Assembly: GCF_004348545.1 (NCBI RefSeq)
Contig: NZ_SMKL01000003.1
Coordinates: 62,001 to 126,000, forward strand
Source of the DNA: Jiangella ureilytica
GTDB taxonomy: Bacteria > Actinomycetota > Actinomycetes > Jiangellales > Jiangellaceae
Length of the DNA: 64,000 nucleotides
Direction of reading: 5' to 3'
Part shown: positions 8,795 to 17,154 of the stretch, in pieces
Layout: each line of letters opens with the position of its first letter
Position numbering within the stretch: the stretch's first letter is position 1
The notes under the pieces: model-generated
The model's input: the letters and a program-made list of their open reading frames with translations, nothing else
Told to the model about the DNA's origin: nothing
The model's database searches: none
Position numbers and translations under genes: made by a program

Positions 8795-9715
8795 TCAACT
8801 CTGTTCCAGCACCCCCATCAGCGCGGGGTAGACGAGGAAGAGCAGGAAGCCGCAGCACAGCACCAGCTGGGCCACCAGCATGGACTGCGAGCGCTGCCCG
8901 GCCTTCCCCTCGATCTCGGCCAGCTCGCGTCGCCGCAGCGAGCCGGCGCGGGCGGCCAGCGACTCGCGTACCTTGGCGCCGTCCTCGGCGACCAGCGCCA
9001 GCGCGGCGGCGAGGTCGCGCAGCTCGTCGACGCCGACCTCGTCGCCCAGCTCGCCCAGCGCCGCCCACGGCGTGACCCCGTGCAGCCGGGCCGTCAGCAG
9101 GGTGTCGCGGATGCGGACCATGGCCCAGCCGTCGCTGAGCGACGACGCCGCCTGCAGCGCCTCGGGCACGCCCCGGCCGCCGGCGAGGTTCATCGCGACG
9201 AGGTCGAGGAACGAGCCGACGACGTGGCGGAAGTCGCGGCGCCGGTCGGCCGCGCTGGACCGGGCGGTGAGCGTCGGGACGGCCGCGAAGACGACCGCGA
9301 GGACGAGGCCGATGATCGTCCCGCCCGCGATGCCCAGCCCGATGCCGGCGAAGGACAGGATGGCGGTGAGCACGACCGGCATGAGGAAGCCGGCCAGCCC
9401 GCAGAGCACCGTCGTCGCCAGGTGCCCCTCGAGGGTCCGCCCCAGCAGCGAGAGGTCGGCGCGCAGTGACCCCATGCGCAGGCCGAACCCCTCGAGCGTC
9501 TGGCGCAGCTGCCCGCCGAGCTTGCGCATGGACGCCGACTCGACGGTGCCGCCGGTGCTGGTGGCGGCGGTGATGCGGTCGCGCCGGGCCCGGCTGCGCT
9601 CGGAGTCGAGCCGGGCCAGCGCCGCGGCCGGATTGATGCGCGGCACCGACAGCACGTAGCCGAGCAGCAGCGCTCCGGCGCCGGCGATGGCGCCCGCCAC
9701 CAGGATGAGTGTCAC
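8795..9715 (-). CDS. tadC: TadC-like inner-membrane platform protein (T2SSF domain)
   Basis: 306 residues with membrane segments near 3-22, 92-115, 120-150 and 280-300, and a cytosolic T2SSF helical region between them (about 165-270). TadC pairs with TadB to form the membrane platform that the TadA ATPase drives. The GTG start (MTLILVAG) overlaps the stop of tadB (GTGA). 50 bp separate it from the small pilin gene. Confidence 0.87.
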   Translation of the reverse strand: MTLILVAGAIAGAGALLLGYVLSVPRINPAAALARLDSERSRARRDRITAATSTGGTVESASMRKLGGQLRQTLEGFGLRMGSLRADLSLLGRTLEGHLATTVLCGLAGFLMPVVLTAILSFAGIGLGIAGGTIIGLVLAVVFAAVPTLTARSSAADRRRDFRHVVGSFLDLVAMNLAGGRGVPEALQAASSLSDGWAMVRIRDTLLTARLHGVTPWAALGELGDEVGVDELRDLAAALALVAEDGAKVRESLAARAGSLRRRELAEIEGKAGQRSQSMLVAQLVLCCGFLLFLVYPALMGVLEQS

Positions 9716-10572
9716 GACCGCGCCTCCACCGGGTCGGCGGTGACCAGGAACCGGCCGGGCGTCTCGAACTTCGCCAGCCGGCGCATCCAGAAGAAGCCGA
9801 TGGCGAAGATGCCGATGACGACGCCCAGCACGATCTGGCCGACGGCGGAGTTGTACGGCTCGACGAAGTCGCGGTTGACCAGCGACAGGCCGACCATGAA
9901 GAACAGGCTCACGCCGACGACGATCTGCACCGAGCGCCGGGTGCTGGCCCGGCCGGCCATGACCCGCTGGCGCATGTCGAGCTCGGCCCGGGCGGAGTCG
10001 GCCAGCGAGCTGAGCACCTGGCGCAGGCCGGGGCCGCGCAGCCGGGCGTTGAGGATCAACGCCGACACGACGAGGTCGGCGCTGGCGTCGTCGAGGTCGT
10101 CGGCGAAACGCTCCAGCGCCTCGGGCATCGGCATGCGGATGCGCAACCGGTCGGCCAGCAGCCGCAGCTGCGGCTGGATGGACGGCGCGGCCGCGTAGAC
10201 CGTGGCCGGAATGGCCTGCTCGAGGCCGACGGCGCCGGCGATGGTGTCGCGCAGCGACTCCGTCCACGACGCGAGCCCCTCGAGCCGGGCGATCGACGTC
10301 CGCTCCTCCTTCGCCCCGCCGAACAGCGCCGGCCAGAACGCCACCAGCAGGCCGGCACCGATGGCGGCGACCGGCCAGCGGGTCAGCAGCAGCGTGCCCA
10401 CGCCGGCGATGATGCCGTACACCGTCTGCCGGCCCAGCTTCTCGACCAGCGAGCGCGACGAGCCCGGCGTCGGCGGCTTGGGCTCGCTGCCGCGGATGGC
10501 CAGGATCAGCAGCAGCACCGACGCCCCCACGGCCGCGCCGAGGAGGGTGATGAGCAGGATCGTGGGGCTCAC
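9712..10572 (-). CDS. tadB: TadB-like inner-membrane platform protein (T2SSF domain)
   Basis: 286 residues. Hydrophobic segments lie near 4-25, 50-85, 205-225 and 235-260. A T2SSF domain at about 95-210 contains the conserved pattern of short helices seen in GspF/TadB proteins (SLRDTIAGAVGLEQAI, then GPGLRQVLSSLADSARAELDMRQRV). It is coupled to tadA upstream (GTGA overlap) and tadC downstream. Confidence 0.87.
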   Translation of the reverse strand: MSPTILLITLLGAAVGASVLLLILAIRGSEPKPPTPGSSRSLVEKLGRQTVYGIIAGVGTLLLTRWPVAAIGAGLLVAFWPALFGGAKEERTSIARLEGLASWTESLRDTIAGAVGLEQAIPATVYAAAPSIQPQLRLLADRLRIRMPMPEALERFADDLDDASADLVVSALILNARLRGPGLRQVLSSLADSARAELDMRQRVMAGRASTRRSVQIVVGVSLFFMVGLSLVNRDFVEPYNSAVGQIVLGVVIGIFAIGFFWMRRLAKFETPGRFLVTADPVEARS

Positions 10573-11873
10573 GCGATCACCCGGCTCGCGTTGACGTCAT
10601 AGCCCACCGCGATGAGGTCGTCGATGCAGGCGATGGGCGCGGCAGGGACGGCGACACCGTCGGGCCCGGCGGCGAAGATCTCGCTGGACAGCACCCGGCC
10701 GTCGACGCCGTTGATCTCGCGGATGCTGGAGACGAACCGGCGCAGCCGGCCGCCCTCGGCGAACTCGTTGCGCTTCTCGACGAAGACGACGAAGTCGATG
10801 GCGCCGGCGATGAGCATCATGGTCGCCTCGACGGGCAGCCGCTCGACCGACTGGATGGCGTAGGTCGAGATGCGGTTGAACACCTCGATGGAGCTGTTGG
10901 CGTGGATGGTCGACAGCGAGCCGTCGTTGCCCTGGCTCATGGCGTTGAGCATGGTGACGATCTCGTCGCCCAGCACCTCGCCGACGATGACCCGGCTGGG
11001 GTTCATGCGCAGGCTGCGGCGGACCAGCTCGGCCATGGTGATGGCACCCTGGCCCTCGGAGTTGGGCAGCCGCTCCTCGAACGCGACGACGTTGGGGTGC
11101 AGGTCGGCGAACTCGCCGAGACCCAGCTCGAGCGCCCGCTCGACGGTGATGAGCCGCTCGGACGGCGGGATCTCGTTCGCCAGCGCGCGCAGCATGGTCG
11201 TCTTGCCGGCGTTGGTGGCGCCGGCGATCATGATGTTCTTGCGCGCGGCCACGGCGGCGGACAGGAACGCCGCCAGCTCCTCGGTGACGGAGCCGTACTG
11301 CACGAGGTCGTCGAGGTGCACCCGCGACAGCCGGGCCCGGCGGATCGAGATGGCCGGCCGGGCGCACACGCCCATGACGGCCGAGAGCCGGCTGCCGTCG
11401 GGGAGCCGGAGGTCGAGCTGCGGGTTCGCGGAGTCGAACGGGCGGCTGGTGAGCCCGGAGTAGGCACCCAGGATCTGCACCAGTTCGACCAGCTCGTCGT
11501 CGCTCTCGGCGACCGGCGCGCCGTTGACCTCGCGGCCGTCGGAGTACTGGATGAAGACGTTGTCGCAGCCGTTGATGTCGATGTTCTCGACGTCGAGGTC
11601 GTCGAGCAGCGGCTGCAGCCGGCCGACGCCGAACAGCGCGGCGTGGATGCCGGAGGAGATCTCCTCCTCTTCCTCGGCCGACGGCGGCGTGCGGCCGGCC
11701 GCGATCTCGGCCCGTGCGTGCGCGTCGAGGACCCGGCTGATGACGGCGCGCGCGAACTGCCGCTCGTCCTCGCCGGACATGGGCGGGATGCCGTTGGAGG
11801 CGTCGTCGCGGCGCTGCCGGGCGAGGGTGTCGGCGACCTCCTCGCGGAGGGTGCGGACGAGGTTCTGGTCCAC
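10569..11873 (-). CDS. tadA: TadA/CpaF-type secretion ATPase
   Basis: 434 residues. This hexameric ATPase energises pilus extension at the cytosolic face. The Walker A motif GATNAGKTTM is at about 218-227. An Asp box-like acidic region and RVIVGEVLGDE lie near 294-303. SLSTIHANSS (His box) is near 325. The N-terminal domain includes INGCDNVFIQYSDG. The start is GTG (MDQNLVRTLREE) with an AGGAG ribosome site about 10 nt upstream; the frame is open further upstream, but that would overlap the previous gene deeply. It follows the CpaE-like gene by 5 bp. Confidence 0.93.
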   Translation of the reverse strand: MDQNLVRTLREEVADTLARQRRDDASNGIPPMSGEDERQFARAVISRVLDAHARAEIAAGRTPPSAEEEEEISSGIHAALFGVGRLQPLLDDLDVENIDINGCDNVFIQYSDGREVNGAPVAESDDELVELVQILGAYSGLTSRPFDSANPQLDLRLPDGSRLSAVMGVCARPAISIRRARLSRVHLDDLVQYGSVTEELAAFLSAAVAARKNIMIAGATNAGKTTMLRALANEIPPSERLITVERALELGLGEFADLHPNVVAFEERLPNSEGQGAITMAELVRRSLRMNPSRVIVGEVLGDEIVTMLNAMSQGNDGSLSTIHANSSIEVFNRISTYAIQSVERLPVEATMMLIAGAIDFVVFVEKRNEFAEGGRLRRFVSSIREINGVDGRVLSSEIFAAGPDGVAVPAAPIACIDDLIAVGYDVNASRVIA

Positions 11874-11878
11874 CGTGG

Positions 11879-12658
11879 TCAGCTCCTGCTCGGGATGCGC
11901 GCGTGGTTCTGGGCCAGCCGCCGGACGGTCTCGCTGAGCTCGCGCGCCGAGCGCACCAGCAGCGACCGGTCGATGCGCCGGTTCCATCGCCCGGCCAGGG
12001 CGCCGGCCGCCTTGGGGTCGTCGGCGATGCGGCCCAGCACGGTGACCTGGTGGCCGTCGTGCTGCAGCAGCCGGTCGAGGTCGCGGGCGCTGGCGGTGTC
12101 GCCGCTGTCGGCGACCAGCACGATGCCGACGGGGATGCTGCCGGCCTTGCCGATCTGCAGCGGCTCGGCCAGCCAGCGCAGCCGTTCGCGCAGGTGCGCG
12201 TAGTACTCGATGCCCGGCCGCACGACGAACACGACGGCGTCGGCGGCGTTCATGACCGGCAGCAGCGGCGTGCCCGGCACGATGCGGCCGCAGTCGACCA
12301 GGACGTCGACCGGCAGGGTCTTGAGCATGGTGGCCATGGCCGGCCAGACCGCGCCGATGCCGGTGAGCTGCTCGGGCCGCACGACGCCGGCGAGCAGGTC
12401 GAGGCCACCGTCGGCGGTCTGCAGGTGCTCGGCCATGTGTGCCTCGGCCACGCCCCGGCGGGCCGCGGCGGCCAGCGAGAGCAGTCCGCGCTCGGGATCG
12501 AGCGGCTCGCCGTGGACGTCGCGGTGGCGCAGCGCGAGGTCGCCTCCGGCGGGGTCGAAGTCGGCGACCACCACGTCGAACGGCCAGATGGCCCCGAGGG
12601 CGTTGACCGTGGTGGTCACCCCCGGGGAGCCCTTGGCGGACGCGAACGCGATCAGCAC
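11879..12658 (-). CDS. CpaE/TadZ-like MinD-family ATPase
   Basis: 259 residues. It starts MLIAFASAKGSPGVTTT, a deviant Walker A (KGxPGVTTT) at the extreme N-terminus. VVADFDPAGGDLALRH follows as the switch region, then a DVLVDCGRIVP segment. CpaE/TadZ proteins place Tad machinery at the cell pole or membrane. There is no receiver domain, unlike Caulobacter CpaE. The GTG start has a strong GAGGAGGAG site. The gene lies between the SAF gene and tadA. Confidence 0.85.
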   Translation of the reverse strand: MLIAFASAKGSPGVTTTVNALGAIWPFDVVVADFDPAGGDLALRHRDVHGEPLDPERGLLSLAAAARRGVAEAHMAEHLQTADGGLDLLAGVVRPEQLTGIGAVWPAMATMLKTLPVDVLVDCGRIVPGTPLLPVMNAADAVVFVVRPGIEYYAHLRERLRWLAEPLQIGKAGSIPVGIVLVADSGDTASARDLDRLLQHDGHQVTVLGRIADDPKAAGALAGRWNRRIDRSLLVRSARELSETVRRLAQNHARIPSRS

Positions 12659-12662
12659 CCGC

Positions 12663-13391
12663 TCACTCCTCCTCGGACGCGAAGGGGGTGCCGCGCTCGA
12701 CGAGCGTGACGACGAGCTGGTTGGTGGCCGCGAGCCCGCCGATGGCGGCGGCGTCGGCGCGGTCGACCAGCAGGGTGACCAGCGAGCCGGTGCCACCCTG
12801 GGCGTCGGCGCCCTCGGCCGCGCGGGCGGTGGCGACCCGGGCGCCCTCGACGACGGTGTCGCCCTCGCCGGTGACGATCGAGACGAGGTCGACGATGTCG
12901 CCGGCCTGCAGCCCGCCGGCCGGCAGGAAGCCCTGGCCGAGGAAGGCGCCGACGGCGACCTGGCCCTCGGACAGCGGAGACTCGGTTTCGAGCATGGTGG
13001 TGTCGAGCAGCTGGCCCTGCTCGAGGCTCACGCGCGCGTACTGGCCGACGACTTGGGCCTCCTGCGACTCCGGGATCAGGGTGTCGAGCTCGGCGGCGAC
13101 CTGGGTGGCCTCGAGGTCCTCGGCGGTGATCTGCTCGCCCGCGGCGACGTCGGCGGCCAGCCGCAGCACCGGCGTGCGCTCGTCGACCCGCATGGCGAGC
13201 AGCGCGGCGATGGCCGCGCCGCCGACGATGAGCAGCACCGCCAGGGCGGCCAGCGCCGGGCGCCGCTGCCGCGGCGGCGAGGGCAGCCGGGTGTTCTCGG
13301 CACGGACCCGCTGGTTGCTCCGGATGCCTCGCTGCTCGCGTGCGCGCTGGCGCTCGTTGGCCGCGTCAGTCGTCTGAGTTGTCCCCGCCAT
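12663..13391 (-). CDS. CpaB/RcpC-like SAF-domain pilus protein
   Basis: 242 residues. The cytoplasmic N-terminus is Arg-rich, there is one membrane helix at about 45-67, and then an extracytoplasmic SAF domain (about 72-140, DVAAGEQITAEDLEATQV) followed by a second beta-rich part. CpaB/RcpC proteins help gate or stabilise the Flp pilus at the envelope. It is the first gene of the pilus operon, with an ATG start and only a weak ribosome site. Confidence 0.85.
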   Translation of the reverse strand: MAGTTQTTDAANERQRAREQRGIRSNQRVRAENTRLPSPPRQRRPALAALAVLLIVGGAAIAALLAMRVDERTPVLRLAADVAAGEQITAEDLEATQVAAELDTLIPESQEAQVVGQYARVSLEQGQLLDTTMLETESPLSEGQVAVGAFLGQGFLPAGGLQAGDIVDLVSIVTGEGDTVVEGARVATARAAEGADAQGGTGSLVTLLVDRADAAAIGGLAATNQLVVTLVERGTPFASEEE

Positions 13392-13841
13392 GAGGTGCCT
13401 CTACCGCTCCCGCCTCGTCACCCGTCCGCACACCCGCTGGTGTCGCTGCCCGCCCCGAACCGGTCAGGACGGCGGGGCGCAGCGTGGGGACCGTATCGAA
13501 CGGACCGGCCGAGGCGACCGGTCGGACGCCGCGTCGCCGGGTGGTTCGACACGCCAAGCAACCCCGCTGCCCCCTGGACGTTCGGGGGAACCTTACCTCG
13601 ACGGCCCGACCGTGGTCATGCCGCTCGAGACCCTTCCCCGTCATGTCCGCTGTGCCCACATTCCGGACCGTGCGTCCACAGTCCGGATGCGTCCCCAACA
13701 CCACGGACGCTACCGGCGGCCGCTTTCACCGTCCTTTCATCGTCGTGTCGGGACCTGTGGTGACCACCTGATCCGCGTGCGTGCGCGGGGATTGGCTAGT
13801 GTCGGGACATTGCCGATCCACACGACCGCACAGGAGCACCC
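13392..13841. other. 450-bp divergent intergenic region between the pilus operon and ndk
   Basis: No convincing gene. It must hold the promoters for the pilus operon (minus) and ndk (plus). Toward ndk, TAGTGT (13797-13802) is a plausible -10 about 40 nt upstream of the start, without a recognisable -35. An inverted repeat, TCCGGAC (13662-13668) and GTCCGGA (13681-13687), could be a protein-binding site. Nothing clear was found for the pilus promoter. Confidence 0.45.
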
Positions 13842-14249
13842 GTGTCCGAGCGCACGCTCGTCCTGATCAAGCCCGACGCCGTCCGCCGCGGCCTGGTCGG
13901 GGAGATTCTGGCCCGCTATGAACGCAAGGGCCTGACCATCGTCGCGATGGACCAGCGCACCATCGACCCCACGCTGTCGGACGCCCACTACGCCGAGCAC
14001 GTCGAGAAGGCGTTCTACCCCGCGCTGCGCGAGTTCGTCACCGGCGGCCCGCTGGTCGCCCTCGTGCTCGACGGCGACCAGGCCATCGACGTCGTCCGGG
14101 CCATGAACGGCGCCACCGACGGCCGCAAGGCCGCCCCCGGCACCATCCGCGGCGACCTCTCGCTGTCGAACTCCGAGAACCTCGTGCACGCCTCGGACTC
14201 CCCCGAGGCCGCCAAGCGCGAACTCGACCTCTGGTTCCCCGGCCTGTAA
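13842..14249 (+). CDS. ndk: Nucleoside diphosphate kinase
   Basis: 135 residues, full length for the family. It transfers the gamma-phosphate from ATP to other (d)NDPs through a phosphohistidine. The N-terminal TLVLIKPDAV and the active-site NLVHASDS are clear, with the catalytic His at residue 116. Most relatives read HGSDS, so the Ala after the His is a small deviation. The GTG start has an AGGAG site 8 nt upstream. It is convergent to the folC-DUF4233 genes instead of co-directional as in Streptomyces, with the AbiEi-like gene between them. Confidence 0.96.
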   Translation: MSERTLVLIKPDAVRRGLVGEILARYERKGLTIVAMDQRTIDPTLSDAHYAEHVEKAFYPALREFVTGGPLVALVLDGDQAIDVVRAMNGATDGRKAAPGTIRGDLSLSNSENLVHASDSPEAAKRELDLWFPGL

Positions 14250-14264
14250 CGCCTGCTCGGCCGC

Positions 14265-14316
14265 CGATGGCGGGTGGTTCAGTGGCGCCATAGTGCCACT
14301 GAACCACCCGCCATCG
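14265..14316. repeat. Long perfect palindrome 1 after ndk
   Basis: Two perfectly complementary 22-bp arms (14265-14286 and 14295-14316) flank an 8-nt loop. It starts 15 bp after the ndk stop and could end ndk transcription. It shares a 48-bp architecture and the core GTGGCGNNNTRGNNNCAC with the elements at 15438 and 23289. Confidence 0.9.
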
Positions 14317-14376
14317 TTGTCCACAGGGCGCGAATCCGCGCTTGGCTCGACAGCGATCCGCGCGGAAGATCGCGGT

Positions 14377-15438
14377 GTGACTCAGATGTCGGCGCTCGCC
14401 CTGGCTCGTGCTCAGGACGGCCTCCTCACCCGCCGGCAGGCTTCGGCCGCCGGCATGACGAAGGACGCCATCCGGCACGCGATCCGGCCCGGCGGGCCGT
14501 GGCAGCGCGTCCTGCCCGGCATCTACGCCACCTTCAACGGGCCGCTCACGCCGATCCACCGGCGCCGCGCCGCGATCCTGCACGGCGGCCCGAGGGCCGC
14601 GATCAGTGGCGCATGGGCCTGCGACATGAGCGGACTGGCCTACGGCCCGCCGGCCGATGACGACATCGACGTACTGGTGCCTTGGGAGTCGGCCCTCCGC
14701 AGCAAGGGCTTCGTCCGGGTGAACCGGACGACACGGCCACCGCGACCCCAGCTGTGGATCGACGACGATCTCACCGACCTCCCGCTCGACGTGCTCACCG
14801 ACCAGGCCGGACGTGGCCCGGTTCCCGGCCTCGTTCCGGTGGTGCCACCCGCGCGGGCCGTCGTCGAAACGGTGGTCCGCTGTGAGCGGCTTCCGGGGGA
14901 CTGGCGTCCGCGCTGCTCCCGCGCCGACGGCTGCCCGCGCTGCTGGGATCACCCGAGCCACCACCGCGACGTCGCTCTGCGCAACGCCCGAGCCCTGATG
15001 TGCGAAGTCGTCCAACGCCGCCGAGCCACTCTGACGGCCCTGCGCAGCGAGGTCGCCGCTGCCCCACGCCGTGGAGGCGCGCTGGCCCGGCTCGCCATGC
15101 GCGACATCGAGGCGGGCTGCCGCTCCGCGCCCGAATGCGAACTCCGCGACCTCGTCCGCACCAGCCCCGTCCTGCCCGAGCCCCGCTGGAACCGGCCACT
15201 CCCCGAGCACCGTGGCATCCACCCGGACGCCTGCTGGGAACACGCCCGCCTCGTCGTCGAGGTCGACTCCCGCAGCTTCCACGGCTTCGGCGACGCCCCC
15301 GCCCGCACCGAAGAACGCCGAGCCCGCTACGCCGCCCACGGCTGGCGCGTCCTCCCGGTCTCACCTGCCCGGCTGCGTACCGAACCCGCCGCCGTCCTCC
15401 GCGAGATCGAGGCTGCCTACCTCGCGGGCATGAGGTGA
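14377..15438 (+). CDS. AbiEi-type N-terminal domain with DUF559/Vsr-like C-terminal domain
   Basis: 353 residues. The N-terminal third (about 1-90: LLTRRQASAAGMTKDAIRHA ... VLPGIYAT) is the winged helix typical of AbiEi-family antitoxin-domain proteins. A Cys/His cluster lies in the middle (about 170-190, CSRADGCPRCWDHPSHH) and may bind zinc. The C-terminus (about 245-345) resembles a DUF559/Vsr-like endonuclease fold: SAPECELRDLV, then ARLVVEVDSRSFH, then ERRARYAAHGWRVL. No AbiEii toxin partner lies next to it. Actinobacteria carry many such orphan proteins of unknown role. The GTG start with GGAAG upstream is preferred over the open frame reaching into palindrome 1. The stop codon TGA overlaps the arm of palindrome 2. 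Confidence 0.75.
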   Translation: MTQMSALALARAQDGLLTRRQASAAGMTKDAIRHAIRPGGPWQRVLPGIYATFNGPLTPIHRRRAAILHGGPRAAISGAWACDMSGLAYGPPADDDIDVLVPWESALRSKGFVRVNRTTRPPRPQLWIDDDLTDLPLDVLTDQAGRGPVPGLVPVVPPARAVVETVVRCERLPGDWRPRCSRADGCPRCWDHPSHHRDVALRNARALMCEVVQRRRATLTALRSEVAAAPRRGGALARLAMRDIEAGCRSAPECELRDLVRTSPVLPEPRWNRPLPEHRGIHPDACWEHARLVVEVDSRSFHGFGDAPARTEERRARYAAHGWRVLPVSPARLRTEPAAVLREIEAAYLAGMR

Positions 15439-15488
15439 TGGCGGGTGGTTCGGTGGCGCTATGGCACCACCGAACCACCCGCCATCAC
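15435..15488. repeat. Long palindrome 2 between convergent genes
   Basis: 22-bp complementary arms (15435-15456 and 15467-15488) flank a 10-nt loop. The arm sequence is nearly the same as in palindrome 1, with one compensated base-pair change (A-T replaced by G-C next to the core). The stop codons of both convergent genes (15436-15438 plus, 15487-15485 minus) fall inside the arms. It is a probable bidirectional terminator. Confidence 0.9.
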
Positions 15489-15826
15489 TCGGGCGACCGC
15501 TGCTCTCGAGCCGCCTTCTCGCGCTCGATCTGCGGGCCGATGCGCAGCAGGACGAACCAGAGCAGCGCGAAGATGCCGCCCAGGATGAGCATGGCCGGCA
15601 CCACGACGCCGGCCGCGATCGACGCCACCTGGGCCGCCGTCCCGAGCACGTAGCCGACCCGGCCGCGGCGCACCGTGGCCGCGCCCAGGACGCACAGCAG
15701 CGCGATGCCGCCGCCGGCCGGCCAGGCCGCTCCCCGGCTCACGTCGGCGATGTTGATCGCCACGGGGACGGCCAGCAGCACCACGATCGTCTGGACCGAC
15801 AGGATGGTGGCGGCGATCCGGTTCAC
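15485..15826 (-). CDS. DUF4233 membrane protein
   Basis: 113 residues with three to four hydrophobic segments (about 5-25, 35-50, 60-80 and 82-100) and a charged C-terminus (REQRSPE). DUF4233 proteins typically follow folC in actinobacteria; their function is unknown. The GTG start overlaps the folC stop (GTGA). Confidence 0.83.
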   Translation of the reverse strand: MNRIAATILSVQTIVVLLAVPVAINIADVSRGAAWPAGGGIALLCVLGAATVRRGRVGYVLGTAAQVASIAAGVVVPAMLILGGIFALLWFVLLRIGPQIEREKAAREQRSPE

Positions 15827-17154
15827 GACGGCGCCCCGTACGCCACGCGCGCGTCGCCCGCCGTCACCACGGAGCCGGTGACCACGACGCCGTAGCCGCC
15901 CAGCGACTCCTCGCGCTCGGCCAGCGCCAGTGCGGCGTCGATCGCCTCGGGCAGCGGGACCGCCTGGTGGACGCGGTCCTGGCCGAACACGTCGATGGCG
16001 ATGTTGGCCAGCTGGTCGACCGGCATGGTGCGCGGCGAGGAGTTCTCGGTGACGACGACGGCCTCGACCGCGGGCTCGAGCTCGGTGAGGATGCCCTCGA
16101 CGTCCTTGTCGGCCATGGCGGCGACGACGGCGACCAGTGCGGTTCCGGCGAACTCCTCGGACAGCGCCGCCGCGAGCGCCGCCGCGCCGGCGGGGTTGTG
16201 CGCGGCGTCGGCGAGCACGACCGGACCGCGGCGCAGCGCCTCGAGCCGGCCCGGCGACGTGACCCGCGCGAACGCGGCCCGCACCAGGTCCGCGTCCAAG
16301 GCCTCGCGGCCGCCGCCGACGAACGCCTCGACCGCCGCCAGTGCCGCCGCCGCGTTGTGCGCCTGGTACTCGCCGTGCAGCGGCAGGAAGACCTCGTCGT
16401 ACGGGCCGGTGAGCCCCTGCAGGCCGACGACCTGCCCGCCGACGGCCATCTCGCGGCCGCGCACGCCGAACTCGACGCCCTGCCGGGCGACGGTGGCGCC
16501 CACCTCGGCGACCCGCGCCAGCAGGATCTCGGCCGCGGCCGGCAGCTGCGGCCCCAGCACGGCGTACGAGCCGGGCTTGATGATGCCGGCCTTCTCGGTC
16601 GCGATCTCCTCGATGGTGTCGCCGAGGTACTCGACGTGGTCGACGGCGATCGGGGTGACGACGGCGACGCGGCCGTCGGCGACGTTGGTGGCGTCCCACG
16701 AGCCGCCCATGCCGACCTCGACGACGGCGGCCTCGACCGGGGTGTCGGCGAACGCGGCGTAGGCGAGCGCCGTCAGCGCCTCGAAGTAGCCCAGCCGCAC
16801 GTCGTGCTTGGAGTCGACGAGGTCGAGGTACGGCCTGATCTCGGCGTACGCGGCGGCGAACCGCTCCGGCGCGATCGGCTCGCCGTCGACGACGATGCGC
16901 TCGGTGATCGACTGCAGGTGCGGGCTGGTGTAGCGGCCGGTGCGCAGGTTCAGCTCGCGCAGCAGCGAGTCGACCATGCGCGCCGTGGACGTCTTGCCAT
17001 TGGTGCCGCCGATGTGGACGACGGGGTAGGCCAGCTGCGGGTTGCCGAGCAGGTCGAGGACCTCGCGGATGCGCTCCAGCGACGGCTCGACCAGCGACTC
17101 CGGACGCCGCGCCATGAGCTCGGCCTCGATGTCGCGCAGCTGGTCACCGCTCAC
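15823..17154 (-). CDS. folC: Bifunctional folylpolyglutamate/dihydrofolate synthase
   Basis: 443 residues, normal for FolC. It adds glutamate to folates, and in many bacteria also to dihydropteroate. The P-loop [10 protein letters not shown] is at about 47-56, then the [11 protein letters not shown] omega-loop region, VEVGMGG, and [14 protein letters not shown] with the metal-binding His. The DAAHNPAGA motif near 340 marks the C-terminal domain. The GTG start overlaps the valS stop (GTGA), so valS, folC and DUF4233 form one coupled operon. Confidence 0.95.
   Translation of the reverse strand: MSGDQLRDIEAELMARRPESLVEPSLERIREVLDLLGNPQLAYPVVHIGGTNGKTSTARMVDSLLRELNLRTGRYTSPHLQSITERIVVDGEPIAPERFAAAYAEIRPYLDLVDSKHDVRLGYFEALTALAYAAFADTPVEAAVVEVGMGGSWDATNVADGRVAVVTPIAVDHVEYLGDTIEEIATEKAGIIKPGSYAVLGPQLPAAAEILLARVAEVGATVARQGVEFGVRGREMAVGGQVVGLQGLTGPYDEVFLPLHGEYQAHNAAAALAAVEAFVGGGREALDADLVRAAFARVTSPGRLEALRRGPVVLADAAHNPAGAAALAAALSEEFAGTALVAVVAAMADKDVEGILTELEPAVEAVVVTENSSPRTMPVDQLANIAIDVFGQDRVHQAVPLPEAIDAALALAEREESLGGYGVVVTGSVVTAGDARVAYGAPS

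Noticed and set aside
14265-15488. An insertion sequence or transposon around the AbiEi-type gene.
   Set aside because: The flanking palindromes are not terminal inverted repeats of a transposase gene, no transposase motif is present, and no target duplication was seen.
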